DNA of 30,011 bases from Desulfurococcaceae archaeon UBA285 (GCA_002495025.1 DADP01000031.1:1-30011), one strand, 5' to 3'. Shown: positions 7,719 through 15,997, counted from the stretch's first letter. A program made the numbers and translations. Notes: generated by a model not told the origin, from the sequence alone.

Positions 7719-8474
7719 TTACCATGCACCCTCGGGTAGTGTTATAACTGGTTTATCTCTGCCTATGGGGAATACGTATTCAATACTTGTTTGGAATATG
7801 TTTCCATATTTGTCTTGTAGTGTTGCAATATACTTTCTTCTCTTTAAAGCACCTGGAATAATCTCGACTATTCTACCTACTCTTCCAACGTTTCTACCAC
7901 CAATGACTATTGCAATAACTCCTTTTTCTAGTGGTATGTAGTCTACTATTTTATTGTCTACTAGCGATACTACTACTGTACCTAGGGTTTCATATGTGTC
8001 TTCAACAGGGTTTTTGGGGTCTGAGACTTTGACGATGATGTTTCTACCGTCGTGTAGGTTTAACTGGATGTGTCCTCCTTTTACAGTTGTCTTGTCTTCG
8101 ATTCTACATGGTTTGATTCTGGCTTCCTCCGGAGTGTTCTTAATTAATCCTAGAACCTTGGTTGGTACAGGTATTACTCTATATATCTCGCCTGTCTTTG
8201 GTATTTCTAATACATCCATAGGTCCAACAGGGTATTTGTAGTTTCTTCTTACTCTACCATCGACTTTGAAGTGTCCTTCAGCTATTAGTCTTCTCGCTTC
8301 TCTACCTGTTTTAGCATACTTTAAGATATCTCTGACTATTATGAGGAGTGGTATACTTCTCTCTATTGGATGTGGTCCTGGAGATGGTTTAACAGTCCAC
8401 TTGTATTCCTTTCTTAGAATTGGCCAGAATGCTGGTGCTGCAAGTGCTTTTAAATGCCTACTTCCACTACCCAT
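7719..8474 (-). CDS. rps4e: 30S ribosomal protein S4e
   Basis: Small-subunit protein eS4, archaeal/eukaryotic only. The 251-aa protein begins MGSGSRHLKALAAPAFWPIL, has an S4-type RNA-binding segment (LKYAKTGREARRLIAEGHFK VDGRVRRNYKYPVG), the central S4e domain with LNLHDGRNIIV, and a KOW segment (VIAIVIGGRNVGRVGRIVEI). GAGGGGTGA at the end of rpl24 precedes the ATG. Confidence 0.97.
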   Translation of the reverse strand: MGSGSRHLKALAAPAFWPILRKEYKWTVKPSPGPHPIERSIPLLIIVRDILKYAKTGREARRLIAEGHFKVDGRVRRNYKYPVGPMDVLEIPKTGEIYRVIPVPTKVLGLIKNTPEEARIKPCRIEDKTTVKGGHIQLNLHDGRNIIVKVSDPKNPVEDTYETLGTVVVSLVDNKIVDYIPLEKGVIAIVIGGRNVGRVGRIVEIIPGALKRRKYIATLQDKYGNIFQTSIEYVFPIGRDKPVITLPEGAW

Positions 8475-8476
8475 AA

Positions 8477-8890
8477 CTACTCACCCCTCTCCTCGCTCTG
8501 TTCTTTTAATTCTTGTGAAGCAGATTTCTTGCGTCTCTCAATGATTTTAAGCCTGTATTTATCGGATAAGTCGAGTTTTACAATCATTACTTTACTTGGG
8601 TGTATTGGGTAGTAGACTGGTGTGCCATCTGCTTTCTTTATTTGTACCCCTTCAACGTATATCCTTACGCGTTTAAGATCTACTTCAACAACTTTTCCTT
8701 CGTGTCCCGCGAAATCACCACGCATTATTCTAACAACGTCGCCTACTCTAACAGGTAGTCTTTTTACACCGTATTTCTCGGCGAGTTCTTTGGATAGTTT
8801 AGCATTAAACAATTTGTGTCTAAGGTGTAATGGCATATTGTATAGTGCTTTTCTCTGAGCAGATGGTTTAGAAGAACTTGTCATGGGCAT
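8477..8890 (-). CDS. rpl24: 50S ribosomal protein L24
   Basis: Large-subunit protein uL24. The KOW motif is clear in VRVGDVVRIMRGDFAGHEGK VVEVDLKRVRIYVEG. The frame opens at a TTG at 8911 inside rpl14, but GGAGTGA precedes the ATG at 8890 with 6-base spacing, giving MPMTSSSKPSAQRKALY and 137 aa. A charged tail (ERRKKSASQELKEQSEERGE) ends the protein. Confidence 0.95.
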   Translation of the reverse strand: MPMTSSSKPSAQRKALYNMPLHLRHKLFNAKLSKELAEKYGVKRLPVRVGDVVRIMRGDFAGHEGKVVEVDLKRVRIYVEGVQIKKADGTPVYYPIHPSKVMIVKLDLSDKYRLKIIERRKKSASQELKEQSEERGE

Positions 8891-8903
8891 GATGGTCACT
8901 CCT

Positions 8904-9332
8904 CTACACAATAATTGATGCTAAGTTAGCAATTTGTGGCCATCTCTCAGCTGCTTCACGTGCAATAGGTCCTCTTATCTCAGTTCCTTTTGGTGTACCT
9001 TCTGGTGTTAGAATTACAACGGCGTTGTCTTCAAATGCTATCCATGTACCATCGGGTCTTCTATAGGGTCTTCTCTGTCTTACAATTATTGCCTTGAAGA
9101 TCTTCTTTCTCATTTCTGGAGTACCCTTCTTTACGCTGACTACTACGAGGTCGCCTATTCCAGCTGGTGGAATTCTCCTCAATCTGCTCTTGTATCCAGG
9201 TACACCAATAATTAGTACTTCTTTAGCACCACTATTGTCGGCTACTTTAGCTCTAGACATTACTTGGAGGCCGGTGTTAACATGTCTTCTTGAATATGCG
9301 GGTTTTCCTGCTACTGCTCTCTTTGCACCCAT
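8904..9332 (-). CDS. rpl14: 50S ribosomal protein L14
   Basis: Large-subunit protein uL14 at the subunit interface. The 142-aa protein contains LQVMSRAKVADNSGAKEVLI, the GIGDLVVVSVKKGTPEMRKK stretch and the C-terminal EIRGPIAREAAERWPQIANL ASIIV. Its ATG overlaps the rps17 stop (TAATG). Confidence 0.97.
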   Translation of the reverse strand: MGAKRAVAGKPAYSRRHVNTGLQVMSRAKVADNSGAKEVLIIGVPGYKSRLRRIPPAGIGDLVVVSVKKGTPEMRKKIFKAIIVRQRRPYRRPDGTWIAFEDNAVVILTPEGTPKGTEIRGPIAREAAERWPQIANLASIIV

Positions 9333-9691
9333 TACCTACCACCCTCACCGCGTTTTACAACTCCAAGTACAACGAAAGCAATGGTCTTGGATAGTGGGCG
9401 TGTTTCACCTATTAAGACTTCATCGCCTTCATTTACGTCGATGCATGGTGGGAGTCTAGCGTGAATGTTTTTCCTGCGTTTTTCATATCTCATGAATTTT
9501 GGAACATAGTGTAGATATTCGTGTCTAACGACAACAGCTCTCTGCATTTTCTTCTTTACAACAACTCCTCTTAAAATAATGCCTCTTACTTTTAAGTGTC
9601 CATGCCATGGGCATTTCGGGTCATTACAAGTCTTTTCTGGTGGATTAACACCTGGAATTCCAATATTTCTAACTCCACTAGTTGAACTCAT
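9332..9691 (-). CDS. rps17: 30S ribosomal protein S17
   Basis: Small-subunit protein uS17, archaeal form with an N-terminal extension (NIGIPGVNPPEKTCNDPKCP WHG) carrying two cysteines. The core RGVVVKKKMQRAVVVRHEYL and the C-terminal GDEVLIGETRPLSKTIAFVV are typical. GGTGAA precedes the ATG. 119 aa, 6 bases after the Rpp29 gene. Confidence 0.97.
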   Translation of the reverse strand: MSSTSGVRNIGIPGVNPPEKTCNDPKCPWHGHLKVRGIILRGVVVKKKMQRAVVVRHEYLHYVPKFMRYEKRRKNIHARLPPCIDVNEGDEVLIGETRPLSKTIAFVVLGVVKRGEGGR

Positions 9692-9697
9692 ACGTAT

Positions 9698-9985
9698 TCA
9701 CCATTTAGCTGTAAGCACTCTCTTTAATCTATCCCATGGTCTCCCAATTATATCAATACCCTTTATAATTACTTTCTCCCCATGGGGGAGCTTAAACTCA
9801 AAAACACCATTTTCTTTGAAAACACGTATTTTTTTACCATCTGGTTTCTCAATGATAAGTGTTTTTAGAGTTTCATCTACTACTATTCCTTCTACTCCAA
9901 TGAGATTTGGATCTGTGTATTGGAGAATCTTTATTTTTAAACCAATTAATTCATGGAAGTATATATTTCTAGCATTTATTGGCAT
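9698..9985 (-). CDS. rnp1: Ribonuclease P protein component 1 (Rpp29/Pop4)
   Basis: Protein subunit of archaeal RNase P, which removes tRNA 5' leaders. The 95-aa protein shows the Sm-like barrel sequence of Rpp29: FHELIGLKIKILQYTDPNLI GVEGIVVDETLKTLIIE, then VIIKGIDIIGRPWDRLKR. Its position between rpl29 and rps17 is the usual archaeal one. The stop of rpl29 and this ATG overlap as TGATG; an in-frame GTG three bases upstream is less likely. No aIF1 (SUI1) gene, present here in some other archaea, is seen. Confidence 0.93.
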   Translation of the reverse strand: MPINARNIYFHELIGLKIKILQYTDPNLIGVEGIVVDETLKTLIIEKPDGKKIRVFKENGVFEFKLPHGEKVIIKGIDIIGRPWDRLKRVLTAKW

Positions 9986-10185
9986 CACTGTTTCGCTCTC
10001 CTTTTCTCTTCGTTTATTATTGTAAGTATACGGGCAATGTCTCTCTTGGTATTTCTTATTTTAGCAGTGTCTTTCAATAACCCCATTTTTGCTTGAAGTC
10101 TAAGTTTTATTAGTTCTTGTCTTAGTTCTTCTAGTTTTCTCAATCTCTCCTCTGGGCTCATTTGTCTTATTTCACTGGGCTTCAA
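9985..10185 (-). CDS. rpl29: 50S ribosomal protein L29
   Basis: Large-subunit protein uL29 at the tunnel exit. The 66-aa protein starts MKPSEIRQMSPEERLRKLEE LRQELIKLRLQ, the two-helix hairpin of the family. The start is a TTG overlapping the rps3 stop (TTGA), preceded by GGGTG at 7 bases; the next ATG would remove the conserved first helix. Confidence 0.95.
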   Translation of the reverse strand: MKPSEIRQMSPEERLRKLEELRQELIKLRLQAKMGLLKDTAKIRNTKRDIARILTIINEEKRRAKQ

Positions 10186-10841
10186 CTGCTAACACCCAGT
10201 TCTTGTTTTAACTTCTCTATTTCAGAAGGTGGAAGTTCTTTCAATTCAATTTGGTCAGGTAGTCTTATACCAGGTTTCACTATTAAGACCTCGACACCGA
10301 AGATACCGGGTTTTAATAGTGCTCTAGCTACTGCTCTGTCAACGACGTAGTCTACTGGGTCGCCAGCTTTGTATATCTTGCCAGCTTTTAGTTTTTCATA
10401 TGTTGCTCTCTCACCGCGTAGTTTACCGCTAATGGTTATTTCAACTCCAACTGCGCCGGCTTCCATTACTCTTCTAATCATGTACATCATTACTCTACGG
10501 AATGGTATTCCTTTTTCGAGTGCTCTTACAATTCTATATGCTACTACTCTAGCGTTGAGGTCTGGGTCTGTAACTGGTGAAACAGTTATATTTACGTTTT
10601 CTAGCCCGAAACGTGTTTGGAGTATAGATGCTATTTTCTTTAGTATTATTCCTCCACGGCCTATTAGTCTACCCGGGTATTCAGCGTATATTACTACTCT
10701 GTGGCCTAGTGGCGTCTTGTATAATTCTACATCTGCATAGCCAGCGTCTTTGAAGTAGTTTGCTAGGAACTCGTCGATCATTACTTTTCTAAGTCCATAT
10801 GTTAGGAAGTATTCTTTTACGCGTGGACCAATACCAACCAT
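10182..10841 (-). CDS. rps3: 30S ribosomal protein S3
   Basis: Small-subunit protein uS3 at the mRNA entry. It holds a KH domain with the loop YPGRLIGRGGIILKKI and the S3 C-terminal domain (GAVGVEITISGKLRGERATY, IYKAGDPVDYV). A TTG at 10850 is in frame within the end of rpl22, but GAGGTTG precedes the ATG at 10841, which gives MVGIGPRVKEYFLTYGLRKV and 219 aa. Confidence 0.96.
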   Translation of the reverse strand: MVGIGPRVKEYFLTYGLRKVMIDEFLANYFKDAGYADVELYKTPLGHRVVIYAEYPGRLIGRGGIILKKIASILQTRFGLENVNITVSPVTDPDLNARVVAYRIVRALEKGIPFRRVMMYMIRRVMEAGAVGVEITISGKLRGERATYEKLKAGKIYKAGDPVDYVVDRAVARALLKPGIFGVEVLIVKPGIRLPDQIELKELPPSEIEKLKQELGVSS

Positions 10842-10842
10842 G

Positions 10843-11316
10843 TTATCCAACCTCTTTTACTATTACTTCGAGGTGTGTCATTCTCTTGTATTTAGGAGTA
10901 GCTCTTCCGAAAGCACGTGGCATATATCTCTTTAATGTAATTCCCTTGTGTGCAGCTATGTGGTATATTACTAGTTTAGATGGGTCTAATCCCTTGTTTT
11001 CAGCGTTTGCTCTAACGTTTTTCAATACTTCAAGTGTGTATTTGGCTCCTTTAACAGGGTATCTACCAATAGGCCACTTGAATCTATCGGCTAGCCCTCT
11101 CTTGTGGCTTAGTTTTCCAGTATACCTCTTGAATGGAACTGCTTGTTTGAGTTTAATGACGTCTTCAAGGAATTTTATCGCGTCATCTAGCTTCATACCC
11201 TTAATAGTGTTTGCTATTTCCCTCATGTACTTTATAGATACTGGAATATCGTATCTAACGGCTTTCGCAATTTTTGATTCATCTTCTAGTTTAACTGAGT
11301 AGTGCCATGTAGGCAT
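10843..11316 (-). CDS. rpl22: 50S ribosomal protein L22
   Basis: Large-subunit protein uL22, whose loop lines the peptide exit tunnel. The 157-aa archaeal form includes AVRYDIPVSIKYMREIANTI, FKRYTGKLSHKRGL, GRYPVKGAKYTLEVLKNVRA and the hairpin KGITLKRYMPRAFGRATPKY. AGGTG precedes the ATG; 9 bases separate it from rps19. Confidence 0.97.
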   Translation of the reverse strand: MPTWHYSVKLEDESKIAKAVRYDIPVSIKYMREIANTIKGMKLDDAIKFLEDVIKLKQAVPFKRYTGKLSHKRGLADRFKWPIGRYPVKGAKYTLEVLKNVRANAENKGLDPSKLVIYHIAAHKGITLKRYMPRAFGRATPKYKRMTHLEVIVKEVG

Positions 11317-11325
11317 ATTCTACAC

Positions 11326-11781
11326 CTACTTTACAGCTACGAATCTACTGCTCTTTGTTGCCTTTAATCCAGGCTCTCCGTGTGTAACCTTCTTTGTTGT
11401 TGGACTGAATTCTCCTAGTCTATGACCAATCATTTCAGGAGTTATTTTTACAGGTATGTATTCTTTGCCGTTGTATACAGCTATTGTTAATCCAACCATT
11501 TCGGGTAGTATTATCATATCTCTAACGTGTGTTTTAATAACGGCTTTCTTGGCTAGTTCTGGGTTTTTAATTACCTCTCTAATTCTAGCTAGTAGTTTAA
11601 TCTGTGCTTTAGTGAATCCACGCTGTAGACTACGCCTCTGTCTGGCTGGAAGCAACTGTGCAAATTCGTCGAGAGACATATTGAGTAGTTCTTCTAGGGT
11701 CTTACCTCTATACTTAAACTTCTTCCATTCTGGGGGCATGTCTTGTAAGTGTGGTGGTAGAGTGCTCAAATCAATCACCAT
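11326..11781 (-). CDS. rps19: 30S ribosomal protein S19
   Basis: Small-subunit protein uS19 near the A-site head. Typical blocks are PPEWKKFKYRGKTLEELLNM, FAQLLPARQRRSLQRG, HVRDMIILPEMVGLTIAVYN and GHRLGEFSPTTKKVTHG. The frame is open to a GTG at 11808, but the likely start is the ATG at 11781 (MVIDLSTLPPHLQDMPPEW, 151 aa), with AGAGG about 11 bases upstream. A TATA box near 11823 would start transcription at about 11796, which also excludes the GTG. Confidence 0.93.
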   Translation of the reverse strand: MVIDLSTLPPHLQDMPPEWKKFKYRGKTLEELLNMSLDEFAQLLPARQRRSLQRGFTKAQIKLLARIREVIKNPELAKKAVIKTHVRDMIILPEMVGLTIAVYNGKEYIPVKITPEMIGHRLGEFSPTTKKVTHGEPGLKATKSSRFVAVK

Positions 11782-11818
11782 GTATAAGCATGCCTCTACA
11801 TATAACACTTGTTAAATT

Positions 11819-11828
11819 CTTAAAAAGT
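11819..11828 (-). promoter_or_regulatory. Putative internal promoter (TATA box) before rps19
   Basis: Minus strand ATAAACTTTTTAAGAA lies in the 59-base gap between rpl2 and rps19, the widest gap inside the ribosomal block. The box is centred about 42 bases before the rps19 ATG, giving a short leader with AGAGG. Confidence 0.5.
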
Positions 11829-11840
11829 TTATGATTCATG

Positions 11841-12572
11841 TTATGCCCCTGCCTTTCTACTACCCTTACCTCTACCAGTCTTTCTAGCTGCAATGTGTCC
11901 GACTTTACGTCCTGGTGGAGTGTTTCTAGCAACTGTTGTTGGTCTACCAACGTGTCTACCTCCACCGTGTGGGTGTGCAACCGGGTTCATTGCTACACCG
12001 CGTACTCGTGGCCACCATGTACTCTTAGCTTTATACTTGTAGAATGCTGCGCCTGCTTTGAGTAGTGGTTTTTCTAGTCTTCCACCGCCAGCTATTACTC
12101 CAATAGTTGCACGTGCTTTGCTAGATACTTCTACTACTTTGCCACTTGGTAGTTGAATCTTTACTTTGTCTCCTGATTTGCCTAGAATAATTCCATATGT
12201 ACCGCTCGACCTAGCATATCTTCCTCCATCTCCAGGGTTTTTCTCAATGTTTGAAATTTGTGTACCCTCGGGGATTGCTCCTACTGGTAGGATATTGCCA
12301 TTGGCGATTTCGGCGTTGGGGCCTATGGATATTACTTGTCCAATGTATAATCCCTCGACTGCTGGAATATAGAATACTTGTCCTGTTTCTAGTTCTACTT
12401 CTGCTAGTGGGACCCATCTACCTGGGTCGTGTATTAAATCTCTAACTATTGCCTTGTATGTTTTATCTGGGTCTAGTGGTGGATACCTCGCTGGAGCAAT
12501 GTGTAAGTGGTCTGGTGTTCTCCAGGTTGGTGAACCCCTTCCCCTCCTCTGTACAATAATCCTCTTACCCAT
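11841..12572 (-). CDS. rpl2: 50S ribosomal protein L2
   Basis: Large-subunit protein uL2, needed for subunit joining and peptidyl transfer. The 243-aa chain starts MGKRIIVQRRGRGSPTWRTP, contains the OB/SH3 core (YIPAVEGLYIGQVISIGPNA) and the conserved C-terminal block VRGVAMNPVAHPHGGGRHVG with the histidine near the peptidyl transferase centre. GAGGTG precedes the ATG, 11 bases after rpl23. Confidence 0.98.
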   Translation of the reverse strand: MGKRIIVQRRGRGSPTWRTPDHLHIAPARYPPLDPDKTYKAIVRDLIHDPGRWVPLAEVELETGQVFYIPAVEGLYIGQVISIGPNAEIANGNILPVGAIPEGTQISNIEKNPGDGGRYARSSGTYGIILGKSGDKVKIQLPSGKVVEVSSKARATIGVIAGGGRLEKPLLKAGAAFYKYKAKSTWWPRVRGVAMNPVAHPHGGGRHVGRPTTVARNTPPGRKVGHIAARKTGRGKGSRKAGA

Positions 12573-12583
12573 AGACTACACCT

Positions 12584-12859
12584 CTACATAATACCTAGTT
12601 TTGAAGCCACCTCTGATGCTTTGAATTCGGGTTTTAACTTTACATATGCCTTCTTTTCTCCTTTAGGTGTAATTAGCGTTCTAACTTCTTCGACTTTGAC
12701 ATTGAATAAGTATTCAACTGCTTTCTTAATATCGTGTTTACTTGCATTAATGTCTACTATGAAGGTTAGTGTGTTCTGCTTGTCGATTAATCCAAGTGCT
12801 TTTTCGCTCTGTACTGGTCTTATAATTATCTTTGCTAATCTATCTACTTCGCTACTCAT
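12584..12859 (-). CDS. rpl23: 50S ribosomal protein L23
   Basis: Large-subunit protein uL23 at the tunnel exit, a docking site for SRP and nascent-chain factors. The 91-aa protein contains IIRPVQSEKALGLIDKQNTL TFIVDINASKHDIKKAVEYL and GEKKAYVKLKPEF, all typical. The ATG overlaps the rpl4 stop by four bases (ATGA). Confidence 0.97.
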   Translation of the reverse strand: MSSEVDRLAKIIIRPVQSEKALGLIDKQNTLTFIVDINASKHDIKKAVEYLFNVKVEEVRTLITPKGEKKAYVKLKPEFKASEVASKLGIM

Positions 12860-13683
12860 ATATATACCACCTTGTATTTCTCTGCAATTCCATCTAGTGC
12901 AGACTTGGTTATCACCATGAGTCTACCGGGTACACCTCCTGGTGCGAGGTGTAGAACGCTTAGATTGCCAGGTGTTGCAATATCTACACCTGGGAAGTTT
13001 CTAACTGCTTTTGCAAATGGTGATTCATAACTATTCAATACAAATAGAACGCTTCTTGGTTCAACGTATCTCCTACCCCTCATTTTTCCTTTACCAGACC
13101 TTATTCTTATTCTCTCATAACTCCTCTCTATATCGCTCCACACTCCTATTTTCTCGAGGAATTCTCTTGCTTCTTTAGCTTTAGAATACTTGTTTTCTAC
13201 TTCGTCGACTAGTATAATTGGGAGTTTATCTACGTTGAATACGTGTCCTCTGCTCTTAACTAGTTCTAGTCTAGAGGTTGCTGCTAGTGCAGATATAATT
13301 GCTATTATCCTCTCGTTTTTGTTTACTTCTTCATGAATTCTTCTATCTGGTCTTGGTGGAAATGCTATGTGTCCTTTTCTCGTTGATACAACAAATCTAG
13401 CTTCACCAGTTGGTAGTCTTGGTACTCTTGCTAGTCCGTATCCAACTCCCCAGTATTTAGCTGTTGTTCTCTTACCAGCTAGTGGGTCTCTTCCTTTTGG
13501 TTGTAGCATTGCTGTAAAAGCTGAGAGGAATGCTCTATTTATAATGTCTTTTCTTATTGGGTAGTAGAATAGTTCTGGTAGTTCTATTTCACCTATTTTA
13601 TTGCCTTCTGCGTCGAATAGTGGTGCTAGTAGTTTAATGTTTCCGAGGTGTGGGTCTTTTACACTTAGTATTAATCTAGACAT
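12856..13683 (-). CDS. rpl4: 50S ribosomal protein L4
   Basis: Large-subunit protein uL4, whose loop reaches the exit tunnel. The 275-aa archaeal form has FLSAFTAMLQPKGRDPLAGK RTTAKYWGVGYGLARVPR, and RGKMRGRRYVEPRSVLFVLN near the C-terminal half, matching the archaeal/eukaryotic family. AAGGTG at the end of rpl3 precedes the ATG, 2 bases after the rpl3 stop. Confidence 0.97.
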   Translation of the reverse strand: MSRLILSVKDPHLGNIKLLAPLFDAEGNKIGEIELPELFYYPIRKDIINRAFLSAFTAMLQPKGRDPLAGKRTTAKYWGVGYGLARVPRLPTGEARFVVSTRKGHIAFPPRPDRRIHEEVNKNERIIAIISALAATSRLELVKSRGHVFNVDKLPIILVDEVENKYSKAKEAREFLEKIGVWSDIERSYERIRIRSGKGKMRGRRYVEPRSVLFVLNSYESPFAKAVRNFPGVDIATPGNLSVLHLAPGGVPGRLMVITKSALDGIAEKYKVVYI

Positions 13684-13685
13684 AG

Positions 13686-14876
13686 CTATGCACCTTGCTT
13701 GCTTTCAAGACTTAGATATGTGATTTTTGGTGGTGTAAGTGGAAGCCATTTTAGACTTGGTCTTATTGGGTGTCTGAGTATTAATAATCTCTTAGCTGGG
13801 CCTATAGTGGATCCTTTAACAATAATGTATGGTCCGTATATTAGACCATAGTGTAGGAATCCTCCTTCAACAACTACTTCTGATCCATTAACGCCCATTT
13901 TAATTATTCTCTTATTGTACTCTGTTCTCCTGTGGAAGCCCATTTGACCAGCTTGTGGAACCTCGCTCATAGAGTATGTGAAAGCCGGGCTTCTAGCACC
14001 GACTTTTCTACTACCCTTTCTATGCTTGTGCCATCTTGGTAGTTCTTTGACTCCAAACCTCTTTATTGGGCCTTGGAATCCATGTCCTTTTGTTACACCG
14101 ATTACGTCTACGAATTGTCCTTCTAGGAATACATCAGCTGGAGTTAAGTATGAGCCGAGTATTTTCTTGGCGTAGTCTATTCTTTCATCTATGGATTTAC
14201 CATGTATCTTTATCTCAACTATTTCTGGTTTCTTCTTGCCGATACCTGAAAGTACTGGTATTGTAGATACTATTGCTCTAATATCAGCTATGTCGCCGCT
14301 AAACACTTTCTTGTAGTCTTCCTCGCTGTATTCAGGTATGAATTTAAACCCGTATTCTCCACTGGGGTCTGGTTTAACTAGGCCGTGGTTGAGTTTGTGT
14401 AGTCCAGCCAGGTATTTTCTAACTACTTCTCTTGGTGATAGCTGCCATAGTGGGTTGTTGGTGTATAGCTCGCTTGCTTTTAAAACGGCTTCAACTGGGT
14501 TGGCCCATACTTCTCCAATAGTCTTTAAATCGCCTTCGTGGTCTTTAGTGTATGCTCTTATTCCAATTACTACTATTGGTGGAGCATCGAGAATTGTTAC
14601 AGGAGTGAATACTTCTTTACCAGTAGACGGCGTGTTTGGTCTGTCTTCAATTATTATTGCATGTGTCATGCCGGCTTTGTAAACTGGATAACCGAGTAGA
14701 GTGGGCCGTGGAGTTATTCCCTTGCTTGAAGCTTCAGAACCATATTTCTCTAATACGAGTTCAAACCAGCTTTTCTCCGGCCAAGACCTTACTTTTGGTG
14801 TGAGTTCCTCAGCTCTCTTTCTAGGTCTTACTCCTAAACTACCATGTCGTGGTGCTTCTAGTTTTCTATGACCCAA
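13686..14876 (-). CDS. rpl3: 50S ribosomal protein L3
   Basis: Large-subunit protein uL3, first gene of the ribosomal block. It begins (TTG) MGHRKLEAPRHGSLGVRPRK R, the archaeal signature, and contains LGYPVYKAGMTHAIIIEDR, FVDVIGVTKGHGFQGPIKRF GVKELPRWHKHRKGSRKVGA and AGQMGFHRRTEYNKRI. The TTG start is supported by GGTGA a few bases upstream and by the family N-terminus. At 396 aa it is longer than I recall for crenarchaeal L3 (about 340-360), through an N-terminal segment and a central stretch near residues 170-200. Confidence 0.97.
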   Translation of the reverse strand: MGHRKLEAPRHGSLGVRPRKRAEELTPKVRSWPEKSWFELVLEKYGSEASSKGITPRPTLLGYPVYKAGMTHAIIIEDRPNTPSTGKEVFTPVTILDAPPIVVIGIRAYTKDHEGDLKTIGEVWANPVEAVLKASELYTNNPLWQLSPREVVRKYLAGLHKLNHGLVKPDPSGEYGFKFIPEYSEEDYKKVFSGDIADIRAIVSTIPVLSGIGKKKPEIVEIKIHGKSIDERIDYAKKILGSYLTPADVFLEGQFVDVIGVTKGHGFQGPIKRFGVKELPRWHKHRKGSRKVGARSPAFTYSMSEVPQAGQMGFHRRTEYNKRIIKMGVNGSEVVVEGGFLHYGLIYGPYIIVKGSTIGPAKRLLILRHPIRPSLKWLPLTPPKITYLSLESKQGA

Positions 14877-14945
14877 TTCTATTCACCTTTATACTCCTAA
14901 CTCTGTAAGCACACACCCAACGCTCTACTAACTCTAGTTACATAG

Positions 14946-14958
14946 GTTTTTATATTTC
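14946..14958 (-). promoter_or_regulatory. Putative promoter (BRE/TATA) of the ribosomal operon
   Basis: Minus strand TTGAAATATAAAAACCTATG in the 98-base gap before rpl3. A start about 25 bases downstream (near 14925) leaves a leader of roughly 50 bases, longer than at the other promoters here, which leaves room for leader control. No riboswitch or clear stem-loop was recognised in it. Confidence 0.6.
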
Positions 14959-14974
14959 AATCAGCTATTTTCAA

Positions 14975-15811
14975 TCACACAGCCCTTAAAAAAGCATTTA
15001 CTACTCCGAGGGTAATTATTAATGCTTCTTCCGTCCTCACGGAAACCACTTTTTGACCCGGTACGGTATTCCACGTGTAATCAATGAATTTTGAGAGATC
15101 TATTCCCTCTTGCTCACTAATCTCGAATAAATCGTATTTAGGGCTTCCAAACAGTATGGTTGTTGTACTCCCACGGATTTTCCCTACTTCTTCTCTCGAC
15201 ACAATCTTCCCCTTTCTATCAGTTGCCACGATGTACCTGGAGACTCGTCTACTCTCTTCGAGTGCTCTGTAGAGAGAGTTGGAAAATGAGAGGCGGGGGC
15301 CTGTATAGACGAATTGATTAGTGCATTCAACAAGTCGTTTTTCAACATCTACTACTCTAACCAGGTTGAATTCTTTTTCTCTACACTCGTTTATAGGAGT
15401 ATATGGTAGTTTGTCGCCGATTAACGCTTTCAACTTGTTGTTTTCCATATAGATATATCCTATTCTCAATTCTCCAATACGTGGTTTTCTACTTACATTA
15501 AATACTTCTAGTCTAATAGGTGGAAGCATACCAACATACTTCAATGTTGGTTTGAGTGGAACTAGGTGTTTTCGTAGATATGGTGGTGTAAAAAAGTACT
15601 CCCAGTGGTCAAGAATGAGTTTTCTGTGTTCTTCGAATTCTTCTATTGGAGTATCTGGTTCTCTATAGAAAACTACTTCGTAAACACCAAAAATCGATGT
15701 CCAACGTGCTACCTGGTGTATTCTAATAGATTTTAAAAGTAGGTGGTGTTCAACTGAGAGAATACTTGTTGGTAGAACAACGCGGAGGACTGTGTTAAAA
15801 ACACTATTCAT
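14975..15811 (-). CDS. SPOUT-class RNA methyltransferase (DUF171/SPOUT1 family)
   Basis: Predicted SAM-dependent RNA methyltransferase of the archaeal COG2106 family (relatives of human SPOUT1/CENP-32). The 278-aa protein has a split SPOUT fold: N-terminal strand LRVVLPTSILSVEHHLLLKS, FGVYEVVFYR, an inserted beta domain at about 85-170 (YVGMLPPIRLEVFN onward), then the knot with TTILFGSPKYDL (GSP at 222-224) and C-terminal NTVPGQKVVSVRTEEALIIT LGVVN. Location just upstream of rpl3 is common in archaea and suggests a ribosome-linked target; the substrate is not known from sequence. The ATG lies 11 bases after a 38-aa gene, with only a weak binding site (GAGTG). Confidence 0.85.
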   Translation of the reverse strand: MNSVFNTVLRVVLPTSILSVEHHLLLKSIRIHQVARWTSIFGVYEVVFYREPDTPIEEFEEHRKLILDHWEYFFTPPYLRKHLVPLKPTLKYVGMLPPIRLEVFNVSRKPRIGELRIGYIYMENNKLKALIGDKLPYTPINECREKEFNLVRVVDVEKRLVECTNQFVYTGPRLSFSNSLYRALEESRRVSRYIVATDRKGKIVSREEVGKIRGSTTTILFGSPKYDLFEISEQEGIDLSKFIDYTWNTVPGQKVVSVRTEEALIITLGVVNAFLRAV

Positions 15812-15822
15812 TAAACTACACT

Positions 15823-15939
15823 CTACCCGCTAGACTTTGATGGTTTCTTTGATTCTTTTTCTCTTGGTTTGGATTCTTCTGCTTCTTTCTTAACTGTTTC
15901 TTTAACCATAAAGATTGTTGTTCTCTGTCTTCCACCCAT
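15823..15939 (-). CDS. 38-aa basic protein, hypothetical
   Basis: Reads MGGRQRTTIFMVKETVKKEA EESKPREKESKKPSKSSG. It has a strong GGTGG binding site 6 bases before the ATG and a TATA-like box near 15978, so it looks like a real, separately promoted gene that leads into the SPOUT gene 11 bases later. The chain is highly charged and probably unstructured or an RNA-binding tail. The MGG start and lysine-rich pattern recall the N-terminal tail of archaeal ribosomal protein S25e, but the winged-helix body of S25e is absent and no frameshifted continuation is present. Function unknown. Confidence 0.6.
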   Translation of the reverse strand: MGGRQRTTIFMVKETVKKEAEESKPREKESKKPSKSSG

Positions 15940-15971
15940 GTAAACCACCTTTTTGTCTCAATGGAATTTGA

Positions 15972-15984
15972 TACTAATAAGTAT
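15972..15984 (-). promoter_or_regulatory. Putative TATA box for the 38-aa gene and SPOUT methyltransferase
   Basis: Minus strand GATAATACTTATTAGTATC, centred about 39 bases upstream of the ATG at 15939, between the cedB stop and the 38-aa gene. It would give a leader of about 12 bases with GGTGG. Confidence 0.4.
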
Positions 15985-15997
15985 TATCGTGGTTTCT

